The notes under the pieces: model-generated
What the model was told of the DNA's origin: nothing
What the model saw: the letters and a program-made list of their open reading frames with translations, nothing else
Database searches by the model: none
Program-made: the position numbers and the translations under genes
Assembly: GCA_013414665.1 (NCBI GenBank)
Contig: CP058703.1
Coordinates: 3,817,208-3,825,324, forward strand
DNA: 8,117 bases
From: Cyclobacteriaceae bacterium
GTDB lineage: Bacteria > Bacteroidota > Bacteroidia > Cytophagales > Cyclobacteriaceae
Reading direction: 5' to 3'
Part shown: piece after piece, positions 1-5,967 of the stretch
How the letters are laid out: the number at the start of each line of letters is the position of its first letter
Position numbering within the stretch: the stretch's first letter is position 1

Positions 1-476
1 GGTCTCTTTCGAGCCAAAGGATGTTATCATAATGCCGTCATACGTTACTTACGTCAAAGGTAAGTACTTTGTTTCAGATGTCCAAACTGCCCAAAAGCAA
101 TGCGGCATAACGGGCCGCGTATTGACGATGGGCGGGATTTTTAGTACTGATGCTAATACGAAGAACGAAAGTTGAATTTTCCACTTCCGTTGATTCGGAG
201 GCGTTCAGCCCGCAAAGCACGGTTGAGCCAGTGCTTGGAACACTGATCAATTTCTTAAACATGAAGCGTGTAAACACGCGCGGAATAAAACAGGCCAACA
301 AGTGTATGCTGATGGCTGCCGTTGCGTACAACATCAAAAAGATGATGAAGTTCAACATTCAAAGACCAATGGCAGCTGTTGTAAGCCTGCGCAAGGAGTC
401 ATCTGACCTAGTCAACACCTTCGTTTTTTACTTGAAAAATCTCCTCTCTGCAACCGAAAGTAAAATTTCAGTCTGA
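1..476 (+). pseudogene. IS1182-like transposase, degenerate C-terminal remnant
   Basis: This is the 3' end of a DDE transposase gene, truncated by the window edge and probably broken. The best-preserved part is frame 3 from about position 213 to the stop at 474-476. It reads STVEPVLGTLINFLNMKRVN, then TRGIKQANKCM and AYNIKKMMKF, which I recognise as the C-terminal block of IS1182-type transposases. Upstream the signal moves between frames. A cysteine-containing CPNCPK segment followed by RIDDGRD is in frame 1 at about 82-144, after an in-frame TAA at 61-63, and frame 2 (2-175) is also open. A single intact frame is not available, so I infer at least one frameshift. The ATG at 150 is not a credible start. 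The family assignment is from memory of the motif. Confidence 0.6.
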
Positions 477-546
477 TGACGAAGCTATCCACAGAGTTGT
501 CCACAAAATGACCACCCGAACAGTAACTCCAAAATAATCTTTCTAC

Positions 547-564
547 AATGGGGTTGTGCAACAG
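547..564 (+). repeat. probable terminal inverted repeat of the IS1182-like element
   Basis: On the minus strand this segment reads CTGTTGCACAACCCC, a form I associate with the ends of such elements. It lies about 70 bp after the transposase stop codon, where the right end of the element would be expected. The partner end is outside the window, so the boundary is tentative. Nothing else is recognisable between 477 and 546. Confidence 0.4.
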
Positions 565-589
565 CTACTTGTGTTGTGTGTAGTGCCGC
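565..589 (-). repeat. truncated attC-like site E (remnant at the 3' end of cassette 1)
   Basis: Only one edge of the structured intergenic element remains, because the IS1182-like element seems to have replaced the rest. The plus strand has the terminal TGTTG motif (572-576), as at the right edges of sites A, B and C. Positions 573-589 (GTTGTGTGTAGTGCCGC) are complementary, with one mismatch in 17, to the other end of the same cassette at 1347-1363. That match is the main support for calling this a cassette edge. Confidence 0.55.
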
Positions 590-591
590 AA

Positions 592-767
592 TCAACTCAC
601 TTTTGTTCGTGAACGTCTCTTTTGACTTTTCTTAATTCGGTCAATCATCTTTGCTTTCTTTAATTTGTCCGCTTTAATAAAGTCGCTAATCATTTTCGTT
701 CTTTCTCAGTCAACGGTCTAGGGTCAACTACAAAGTCCACGTTTAAAGGTTCTTTAATCAATCCCAT
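592..767 (-). pseudogene. small basic protein, frameshifted or split into two overlapping ORFs
   Basis: An ATG at 767, 3 bp after the stop of the GNAT-like gene, opens a 25-codon frame (690-767) beginning MGLIKEPLNVDFVVDPRPLT and ending TEKERK. Its TGA overlaps, as ATGA, the ATG of a 33-codon frame (592-693) that begins MISDFIKADK and is very rich in Lys and Arg. Together they would make one 58-residue protein if the A-tract at 694-697 had one more A. Small proteins starting MGLIKEP...VDF...PLT are, from memory, found in Bacteroidota with a single continuous frame, so I favour a frameshifted gene. Translational coupling of two peptides through ATGA is the alternative. Function unknown. Its tight spacing to the GNAT-like gene suggests a shared transcript, and a toxin-antitoxin type pair is possible but unproven. 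Confidence 0.5.
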
Positions 768-770
768 ATG

Positions 771-1295
771 TCAGTCGTTAAAGTATTTGTCAATAAGTTT
801 TAATGATGTCTCAGGTCTAATAACCATAAGAGTCCCGCCAAAATGAACGGCACCTAATGATTTAATATAGTGCTCAATTAATTGTGTCTTGGAGTTAAAA
901 GAAAGATACCCGCCACCGCCTCTCTGAAATGAAACGCGGCACGCAAAAGCAACTAAGTTACCAGGTACTCCTAAGTATGCCTTGCCCTTACCTTTATTGA
1001 ATGGGGCACTCTCAATTAAGTGCATGTAGACGTGGTCGTCCCTGAAGGTTATACTAATCAGTCCCTGAATGTTGGTACTGCCTGAAATTGTAAGCTTATA
1101 GACCTCTTTTTCTGGTGCCCTAAGTTCTGATTTCCAGTCAAATACCCACCCATTTTTCTTGGAAACGACCTTAATTTCGTCTCTTGTCAATAAGGAAACG
1201 TCAGTTTTAAAGCTGTCCCCAGTCTTTACGTTCTCAATCGAATTTGTCAGCTTATCTACAACAAAGTCGAGGTGGTTAATCTTCACATTTTTCAC
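771..1295 (-). CDS. GNAT-like N-acetyltransferase-fold protein
   Basis: A 174-residue soluble protein without signal peptide or membrane segment. The part from about residue 86 resembles the acetyl-CoA binding half of GNAT proteins: a strand (DDHVYMHLIESAPFN, 87-100), then a Lys/Gly loop and helix (KGKGKAYLGVPGNLVAFAC, 101-119), then a strand and helix (YLSFNSKTQLIEHYIKSLGA, 130-149) and a closing GGTLMVI strand. The substrate cannot be read from the sequence. Two GTG starts are possible: 1295 (V-K-N-V), or 1286, which sits 9 nt after a GGAG. An ATG at 1288 is out of frame and stops at once, so the 5' end may be altered. It is the first gene of cassette 1 and is followed after 3 bp by the small basic protein. 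A toxin role in a two-gene module is an inference from cassette context only. Confidence 0.6.
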   Translation of the reverse strand: MKNVKINHLDFVVDKLTNSIENVKTGDSFKTDVSLLTRDEIKVVSKKNGWVFDWKSELRAPEKEVYKLTISGSTNIQGLISITFRDDHVYMHLIESAPFNKGKGKAYLGVPGNLVAFACRVSFQRGGGGYLSFNSKTQLIEHYIKSLGAVHFGGTLMVIRPETSLKLIDKYFND

Positions 1296-1362
1296 TCCAC
1301 AATTTACAAAATTTCCCCCTCTTTTTCGATAGGACTTTTCTGTCCAGCGGCATTACACACAA

Positions 1363-1529
1363 CGTTTGGGTTTGTGCAGTGGCGGGTATAGGAGCGCTAA
1401 AAATGAAGCGTAGCGGAATGTTTAGCGCGACCTACACGTCATCGTCCCACGACACCGAACGTTGTTTGAAAACTATAACTACAAATTTTCACCGAACCCC
1501 GCCATTGATTATGCACAGTGTTGCCGGTA
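1363..1529 (-). repeat. attC-like structured cassette site A
   Basis: A 167-bp imperfect palindrome after the DUF4348-like gene. On the plus strand the left arm (GTGCAGTGGCGGG, 1374-1386) pairs with the right arm (CCCCGCCATTG...ATGCAC, 1497-1516) with a bulge. An inner stem pairs GCGCTAAA (1394-1401) with TTTAGCGC (1421-1428), plus AGG with CCT. The loop holds the conserved ATGAAGCGTAGCGGAATG. An AT-rich unpaired stretch at about 1462-1490 is flanked by CACCGAAC repeats. The edges carry CGTTTGG (left) and TGTTG (right). Positions 1520-1529 (GTTGCCGGTA) are complementary to 2008-2017 at the far end of the same cassette. The inner stem differs in sequence from the other copies but remains paired, which shows selection on structure. 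Confidence 0.75.
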
Positions 1530-1535
1530 GTTGCG

Positions 1536-1991
1536 TCAGTCGGAGTAGTCCCGTCCCGTAAACAAAATCCATTTCCCATTTTCTCTTATGAACAAATAGT
1601 CAACGTAGATTCCGTTGTCAACACCCCTCTGCTCTAGTCTTACACTGTCTCCAAACAACTTTATTTCTTGAGTGTAGCCGTCTACCTGTCGTGTAGCGTA
1701 ATTGTCCTCATAATGAAATGTCGAATGTGTCCAGTCTTCCTTTTCTGTCTCGTGTGTCATTTCACCGTCTTCAGTTAGCCATATTACTCGAAATGGAAAT
1801 TTCGTCCGCTCCATCTGGAACACCGAGTCACTCGTAAATTTTTTAAAGAATTCATCAAAGTCCTCTTCGTCCGCATTGTTCGAATTCGTCACTGAGTCTG
1901 GGGATTGGTCAGTGATTGTTGAGTCGGTCGACTTTGTCCCACATGAGGTAAAGAAAAGGATTGTCAATACCAAGATATTCTTAGTCGTCAT
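1536..1991 (-). CDS. small lipoprotein, DUF4348-like
   Basis: A 151-residue predicted lipoprotein. MTTKNILVLTILFFTSC gives a short Lys-containing n-region, a hydrophobic core and a lipobox-like FTSC with the lipidated Cys at 17. A Ser/Thr/Asp/Asn-rich linker follows (18-45). The globular part begins with EEDFDEFFKKFTSDSVFQ and a FPFRV strand, and ends with DNGIYVDYLFIRENGKWIL. These features match my memory of DUF4348, a Bacteroidota family of unknown function. I chose the ATG at 1991. A TTG at 2006 would only add five residues ahead of the signal peptide. The gene ends 6 bp from the edge of site A, so it fills the cassette. The mature protein probably sits in the periplasm or on the outer membrane. 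Confidence 0.75.
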   Translation of the reverse strand: MTTKNILVLTILFFTSCGTKSTDSTITDQSPDSVTNSNNADEEDFDEFFKKFTSDSVFQMERTKFPFRVIWLTEDGEMTHETEKEDWTHSTFHYEDNYATRQVDGYTQEIKLFGDSVRLEQRGVDNGIYVDYLFIRENGKWILFTGRDYSD

Positions 1992-2016
1992 GTCAGTCGT
2001 TAGCAATTACCGGCAA

Positions 2017-2186
2017 CGTTTGGCTATTTGCAGTTGCGGGTATAGGAGGCTTTAAAAATGGAGCGCAGCGGAATGTTAAAGCCGACCTGCTGTAAAATTG
2101 TCCCCGTGACCGAACTACATTTTGAAACATAAACTTTAATTTAACACCAAACCCCGCAATTGCAAATAGACTGCTGTTGGGTGCAG
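2017..2186 (-). repeat. attC-like structured cassette site B
   Basis: Same architecture as site A. Outer arms pair CTATTTGCAGTTGCGGG (2024-2040) with CCCCGCAATTGCAAATAG (2152-2169). The inner stem pairs GGCTTTAA (2048-2055) with TTAAAGCC (2076-2083), extended by AGG/CCT. The loop carries ATGGAGCGCAGCGGAATG. The right edge is TGTTGGGT, which fits the integron core GTTRRRY. It follows the 3' fragment of the gene at 2190-2701 and is its cassette's site. It is nearly identical to site C apart from a few substitutions. Confidence 0.75.
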
Positions 2187-2189
2187 TTT

Positions 2190-2701
2190 TTAGTACGGAC
2201 TCTTTTCTACTTTGCTGTCAGCCGGTAATTCAAATAGTTTGTCGTCCAGTTTCATTGAAACAATTTCTGTCGCCACACACTCAAGGGTAAATTGAGGACT
2301 GTCGATAATCATTTTTAATGGCAACGAGTTAGTCCGTGATATAACTTCATTCCAATTCCCGAACTTATGTTGTTCAAATAATTTAGGGTCAACTTTTAAA
2401 TTGGTACTGAAATAGTACTTTTGGACTCCACTCTTACAAGTTAAAACAAGTTCGTCACATTTGTGCCCCAAGATGTCAATTACTCCTTTGTTTATTTCAG
2501 CTTTAACAACTTCGTCAGGATTAGAGGCACCGTCATTCCATAATATTGTCGGTGAATTGGCCATTTTGTTATATAACTTATTGTCCTTGTTAATATAGAG
2601 TTGCCATTGAAAAAAAGTCCCATTTGTCGAGGATTTGTAGTTTCCGCCCTTAATCAGGTACTCTTGTGTTGTTCCCATCATTGTGCAAAATCCGGTATAA
2701 T
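2190..2701 (-). pseudogene. 5'-truncated gene, DUF4412/GLPGLI-like C-terminal part
   Basis: About 170 codons of a gene whose 5' end has been removed at the IS21 boundary. The frame runs on into the IS end (start at 2732), but those first codons (MVNLLRIQVVN) are simply the IS terminal repeat. The native part begins YTGFCTMMGTTQEYLIKGG. Later segments, INKGVIDILGHKCDELVLTC (a Cys-containing strand pair), KYYFSTNLKVDPKLFEQHKF and SLPLKMIID, ending in LDDKLFELPADS, resemble outer-membrane or periplasmic DUF4412/GLPGLI-type proteins. Such proteins normally have an N-terminal signal peptide, which is absent here. The other side of the IS21 does not supply this N-terminus but part of a different gene, so I infer loss of DNA. 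Confidence 0.65.
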
Positions 2702-2733
2702 TGACCACTTGTATCCGGAGCAAATTGACCACC
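2702..2733 (+). repeat. IS21 terminal inverted repeat, istB side
   Basis: Contains the terminal TGACCACTTG and one internal copy of the end-binding motif (ATCCGGAGCAAATTGACCACC, read from 2713). Pairs with 5256-5287. The following 66 bp up to the istB stop hold no recognisable site. Confidence 0.85.
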
Positions 2734-2799
2734 AGTAGTTGATGTCAAAATTGTGCTGCCAGTTTCAGTGTTTTAAAATTAATTAATCTTCGTTTTGTT

Positions 2800-3510
2800 C
2801 TACTGTTTTTTACTCCATTTTTTCCGAAGCGATTCGCCTTTTAATTCCACCCTGTGAGCGTTGTGTACGATTCGATCAAGCACGGCATCAGCAACGGTTT
2901 GTTCACCGATTACATCATGCCATTGTTTCACCGGTAATTGAGAAGTTAATATGGTTGACCGTTTTCCATGCCTGTCTTCAATGAGTTCTAACAGGGATAA
3001 CCTGGCCGGATGATCAAAGGGTTGGATGCCAAAGTCATCGATAATAAGTAGGTCTTGTCTTTCAATCCGGGCCATTTCTTTGAGTATGGAACCATCGGCC
3101 TTAGCCATCTTCAGTTGGGCAAATAACCGCGTAGCATTCATGTACAATACTTTAAATCCAATTAAGCAAGCATGATGACCAAGTGCTGATGCCAGGTAAC
3201 TTTTTCCTGTACCGGTACTTCCGGTAATGAGGATATTTTCATTTTGCTTAATGAAAGATCCATCAGCAAAACGATGGATTTGATTTTTATCAATCCCTCG
3301 CCCGGGAGCATAGTCCAGATTTTCTAACGTAGCGTTGTAACGGAACCGGGCACGCTTCATACTCCGGTCAATGGAGCGGTTATGCCTGTCGTCCCATTCA
3401 CTGTTGATAAGCTGTGCGATCATCTCATCCACCGTAAGACTTTCGGGGCGGGGTGTTTGCAGACTGGTTTGAAAAGCACGGTGCATTCCCAGCAGGCGCA
3501 TCTTCTTCAT
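2800..3510 (-). CDS. istB: IS21 transposition helper ATPase IstB
   Basis: A 236-residue AAA+ ATPase that assists the IstA transposase and acts in target selection. Walker A is GSTGTGKS (97-104), Walker B LLIIDDF (154-160), followed by a sensor-like STILTSQLP (185-193) and the C-terminal LDRIVHNAHRVELKGESLRK. An N-terminal helical part (1-80) precedes the ATPase. The family often starts a little earlier. Here an ATG at 3533 encodes MNTETLEK and then meets a TGA that overlaps the ATG at 3510 as ATGA. One additional A in the A-tract at 3511-3515 would fuse it as MNTETLEKMKKMRLLGMH, which looks like the normal N-terminus. So the annotated start may be a coupled re-start or the result of a one-base loss. 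The core ATPase is intact. Confidence 0.93.
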   Translation of the reverse strand: MKKMRLLGMHRAFQTSLQTPRPESLTVDEMIAQLINSEWDDRHNRSIDRSMKRARFRYNATLENLDYAPGRGIDKNQIHRFADGSFIKQNENILITGSTGTGKSYLASALGHHACLIGFKVLYMNATRLFAQLKMAKADGSILKEMARIERQDLLIIDDFGIQPFDHPARLSLLELIEDRHGKRSTILTSQLPVKQWHDVIGEQTVADAVLDRIVHNAHRVELKGESLRKKWSKKQ

Positions 3511-3560
3511 TTTTCAAGTGTTTCAGTGTTCATAGTCTATTGGGTTAGTTGAAAAATAAT

Positions 3561-5111
3561 TTACTGGTAGTAATCACCCCCACGGATGTTATCATGGTCG
3601 GGCATGGCGTTAATGTGTTCGCTCTCCGGTGAGAAGACATCGAGTTTCTTGTCCAGGATTTGAACAATGATGGGGTAGTTATAAATGCCATATTGATTAG
3701 CCCTTCGGCAGGCATTGATTAATCGTTGAGTACCTACTTTGCGTGCTAAACTTAAGATACCCGAACAGGATTTATAGGCTTGCTCCGGATGGGATTTTCC
3801 GTCAATGACTTTACAGATATAAGCCGCTACATCAGCATGGATGACTTTCCCTTGTTCAATAAACTTATCCGCTGTCCAATCACTGAGGTAGCGATGAGCA
3901 GAAGCTAAGTGCTCATTGATCGTTGTATACTGGTATTTGCGTTGGTTCCTGGCGTGTACGGCTATGCGCTCATAACGAAAGAAAATTTCTACCTGTGTTG
4001 AGGTGTACAGGATTTTAACCTTCTTCCCAATGAAACGAAAGGGCACGCTGTAATAATGTTTATCGACACTAAGACCTACGTGCCCATTTTTCATGACCGT
4101 CACCATCAATTGTCTTTTAAACTCATAGCGATAAGCCGGCAGAGATTGTAGTTCGTCACGTTCCAGTTCTTCGAACTGCTGTCTACGACTATAGTCTCGT
4201 CCTTTTAGATGGGCATTATTAAGTTCCTCTAAGAGAATCCGTATCGCTGCATTAAGCTCTTCCAGGCTGGTGAAGGTTCGGTGTCTGAGGGGCGCGTAAA
4301 TTCTGGTGTAGATGATTTTTATAATGCCTTCCACCAACGATTTATCTCTTGGGCGATAGGCTCTGGCGGGGATTACGGCTGTACCGTAGTGTTCTGCAAA
4401 ATCAGCAAACGTTTCATTGATCTGGGGTTCATATTTACTGCTTTTGGTTACTGCACTCTTCAGGTTGTCAGGAACAATGGCGGCCGTAACGCCTCCAAAA
4501 TATTGAAATGCATTTTCTGTTACGTTAATGAGGTCTTCTGTCTTCTGAGAGTTGACCGCTTCAACATACGTGAGTTGACTGCATCCCAGGATGGCAGCAA
4601 AGACTTCTACTTTTCTTTCTTCACCGGTGTGTGGATTAACAATCGAAAGCTTGTCTCCGGCAAAGTCAATGTAGGTCTTATCACCTGCTTTATGTTCCAG
4701 GTGCATCACCGGATTGGTTCCGCGCACGTATTGATGGAAGTGAAGACAGAATTGACTTCTGCGATAACCCTCTGGATATTGTTCATGATACTGTTCCCAG
4801 AGCTTTTGAAGAGTCATGCCTTTTCGTTTGAGTTGTTTACTCAGTTCGGGGAATAAGCCCTGTAAAGTCTGAAGTTTTGCGTTAGAACTGCTCTGCTTAT
4901 CGGCACCACCAAAGAGTATCTCCAGTTCATGATCAGTCATGGAACAGACAGCTTCATAGGTGTAGTGCCCCTCGTCAAACCTGCGCAGGTAGCGCTTGAC
5001 GGTATTGCGGGATACTCCGGTGAGCATCACGATTTGAAGTTTACTCTTGCCTTGCGTGTGCAAGCGGAGTATCTGACGGATTTGAATCATCGCTATTGTT
5101 TTATTGGCCAT
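3561..5111 (-). CDS. istA: IS21-family transposase IstA
   Basis: A 516-residue DDE transposase that cuts and joins IS ends. An N-terminal helix-turn-helix (about 10-45, with GKSKLQIVMLTGVSRNTVKR) binds the terminal repeats. The rve-type catalytic core has D149 (TYIDFAGDK), D215 (IVPDNLKSA) and E261 (RDKSLVEG), with the D215-E261 spacing usual for DDE cores. The beta-barrel-like C-terminal part contains HYYSVPFRFIGKKV. Length is normal for the family and the frame is unbroken. It lies 27 bp upstream of the short istB leader frame at 3533, so both are likely on one transcript. The ATG at 5111 is preceded almost directly by a hairpin (5114-5139). Confidence 0.95.
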   Translation of the reverse strand: MANKTIAMIQIRQILRLHTQGKSKLQIVMLTGVSRNTVKRYLRRFDEGHYTYEAVCSMTDHELEILFGGADKQSSSNAKLQTLQGLFPELSKQLKRKGMTLQKLWEQYHEQYPEGYRRSQFCLHFHQYVRGTNPVMHLEHKAGDKTYIDFAGDKLSIVNPHTGEERKVEVFAAILGCSQLTYVEAVNSQKTEDLINVTENAFQYFGGVTAAIVPDNLKSAVTKSSKYEPQINETFADFAEHYGTAVIPARAYRPRDKSLVEGIIKIIYTRIYAPLRHRTFTSLEELNAAIRILLEELNNAHLKGRDYSRRQQFEELERDELQSLPAYRYEFKRQLMVTVMKNGHVGLSVDKHYYSVPFRFIGKKVKILYTSTQVEIFFRYERIAVHARNQRKYQYTTINEHLASAHRYLSDWTADKFIEQGKVIHADVAAYICKVIDGKSHPEQAYKSCSGILSLARKVGTQRLINACRRANQYGIYNYPIIVQILDKKLDVFSPESEHINAMPDHDNIRGGDYYQ

Positions 5112-5113
5112 TG

Positions 5114-5139
5114 GACGTTGGGGTTAAGCCGCCAACGTC
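5114..5139 (-). promoter_or_regulatory. hairpin just upstream of the istA start codon
   Basis: A perfect 8-bp inverted repeat, GACGTTGG (5114-5121) and CCAACGTC (5132-5139), separated by 10 bp. In istA mRNA it would form a stem ending 2 nt before the ATG. It could limit ribosome access and dampen transposase synthesis or read-through from host promoters. That role is inference; only the palindrome and its position are seen. Confidence 0.4.
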
Positions 5140-5185
5140 ACAATTTTTGGCCTACTAAAACAGGCGCCAAGAAGACATCAATCGG

Positions 5186-5287
5186 GGTGGTCAGTTTGAC
5201 CGGATAAGGGTGGTCAATTTCGTCCGGATTTGGGTGGTCAGTTTGCTCCGGATTCCCTGGTCAGTTTGCTCCGGATACAAGTGGTCA
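5186..5287 (+). repeat. IS21 multiple end repeats, istA side
   Basis: Four copies of a motif close to GGTGGTCAGTTTGCTCCGGAT begin near 5186, 5209, 5233 and 5257, with the terminal AGTGGTCA at 5280-5287, about one per 24 bp. They are probable IstA binding sites. The other end of the element has only one internal copy. Regular spacing of just over two helical turns places them on nearly the same DNA face. Confidence 0.8.
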
Positions 5288-5763
5288 ATTACATCGGAAT
5301 CTCCATAAGGTATCAATTTGACTCAATAAAATATTTTTGTCGATCCTAAAAACTGTTTGTTGTAAAATCCTGGTTCACCGCCACAGTAACTTGTCATGAA
5401 AGTCATGTCTCCGGTCAGATTTCCGTTTAAGTCATAAACTTTGAGCGAAGGAATTATCATGTCTGCCGGATATGTCACGAGAATAATTGCTCTGTCCTTT
5501 GTTTTACTTACGAGTCCAACAATGGCTGTGCCCTCAGGTTTGAACCTGTTTATTAACACGTTGTCGTAGTCCACTTTTAGATGATCACAGCATTTCTCAC
5601 AATTCGTCTCAAACGGAAGAGTTACTGTCGGCAGAAGTTCTAAATATTTAACAAACTCATTGTCAACCATTAAAATTTCTTGATTGTCTGTCGTGTCGGT
5701 TCCCTTTTTGTCTGGCGTGCAACAACACAGTCCCAGAAGTGTCAGTAATATTAAGTTTTTCAT
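5288..5763 (-). pseudogene. 3'-truncated lipoprotein gene cut by IS21
   Basis: The open frame from the ATG at 5763 gives 146 residues. The N-terminus MKNLILLTLLGLCCCTPDKK is a lipoprotein-type signal with a run of three Cys (13-15). A globular part follows with TNCEKCCDHLKVDYDN (a CxxCC cluster), AIILVTYPADMIIPSLKVYD and FMTSYCGGEPGFYNKQF. The frame stops at 5323-5325. In the next frame the DNA still codes plausibly after the A-tract at 5334-5338: one more A would give STKNILLSQIDTLWRFRC, running up to the IS21 boundary. I infer a gene that lost its 3' end and also carries a one-base shift. I do not recognise the family. The ATG at 5763 is preferred over one at 5790, because it begins a proper signal peptide. 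The cassette boundary is 32 bp upstream. Confidence 0.6.
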
Positions 5764-5795
5764 GGTCAAATCTGTCCGAAGATAATGCACGCTAA

Positions 5796-5963
5796 CGTTT
5801 GGCTATTTGCAGTTGCGGGCATAGGAGGCTTTAAAAATGGAGCGTAGCGGAATGTTAAAGCTGACCTGCTCCGTAATTGTCCCCGTGACCGAACTACATT
5901 GTGAAACATAAACTTTAATTTAACACCAAACCCCGCAATTGCAAATAGCTGCTGTTGTAGGCC
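5796..5963 (-). repeat. attC-like structured cassette site C
   Basis: Outer arms pair GGCTATTTGCAGTTGCGGG (5801-5819) with CCCCGCAATTGCAAATAGCT (5931-5950). The inner stem pairs GGCTTTAA (5827-5834) with TTAAAGCT (5855-5862), where one G-C pair of site B has become a G-T wobble. The loop is ATGGAGCGTAGCGGAATG. The right edge is TGTTGTAGGCC, and 5954-5963 is the exact complement of 6487-6496 at the other end of the same cassette. It directly follows the stop codon of the membrane protein gene. Confidence 0.75.
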
Positions 5964-5967
5964 GGTT

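Larger units (their letters stand above)
574..1362 (-). mobile_element. gene cassette 1 (GNAT-like gene plus small basic protein)
   Basis: In gene direction the cassette starts at TTGTGTGTAATGCC (from 1362 downward) and ends with GGCACTACACACAAC (to 573). These ends are complementary in 16 of 17 positions, so a circularised cassette would form a palindromic junction. It holds two co-oriented genes only 3 bp apart. Its own attC-like site was destroyed by the IS1182-like element. The leader from 1362 to the start codon is about 70 nt, longer than in the other cassettes. Confidence 0.5.
1363..2016 (-). mobile_element. gene cassette 2 (DUF4348-like lipoprotein plus attC-like site A)
   Basis: A compact 654-bp unit. 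In gene direction it runs TTGCCGGTAA..., a 25-nt leader, the lipoprotein gene, then TACCGGCAAC and site A, ending at the G before the next boundary. The first bases of the cassette and the last bases before the site palindrome are exact complements over 10 bp, and they belong to the same cassette, as in integron cassettes. There is no room for an ordinary promoter in the leader, so transcription must begin in or beyond the neighbouring site B. Confidence 0.6.
2702..5287 (-). mobile_element. IS21-family insertion sequence, complete
   Basis: A 2586-bp element with istA and istB on the minus strand. Its ends are inverted repeats starting TGACCACTTGTATCCGGAGC at 2702 and, on the other strand, at 5287. 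They match at 29 of the first 30 positions and end in the TG/CA typical of IS21. Extra end repeats lie upstream of istA, as is usual in the family. I see no target duplication: ...TATAAT at the left and ATTACAT at the right share only AT. The genes on the two sides are different, which fits recombination between two copies or an adjacent deletion. Confidence 0.85.

Noticed and set aside
74..358. Minus-strand open frame opposite the transposase remnant
   Set aside because: It overlaps the recognisable transposase C-terminus on the plus strand and has no protein-like features of its own.
483..511. TATCCACAG and GTCCACA, similar to DnaA boxes
   Set aside because: Only two weak matches close together, within probable IS sequence, with no AT-rich unwinding region or replication genes.
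1379..1561. Plus-strand open frame through site A
   Set aside because: It is composed almost entirely of the palindromic element and runs into the end of the lipoprotein gene on the other strand.
4281..4856. Long plus-strand frame inside istA
   Set aside because: It is antisense to the conserved catalytic core of IstA, whose motifs explain the sequence.
5186..5287. Regularly spaced repeats resembling a small CRISPR array
   Set aside because: The units are about 21 bp with only a few bases between them and match the IS21 terminal repeats, so they are transposase binding sites.
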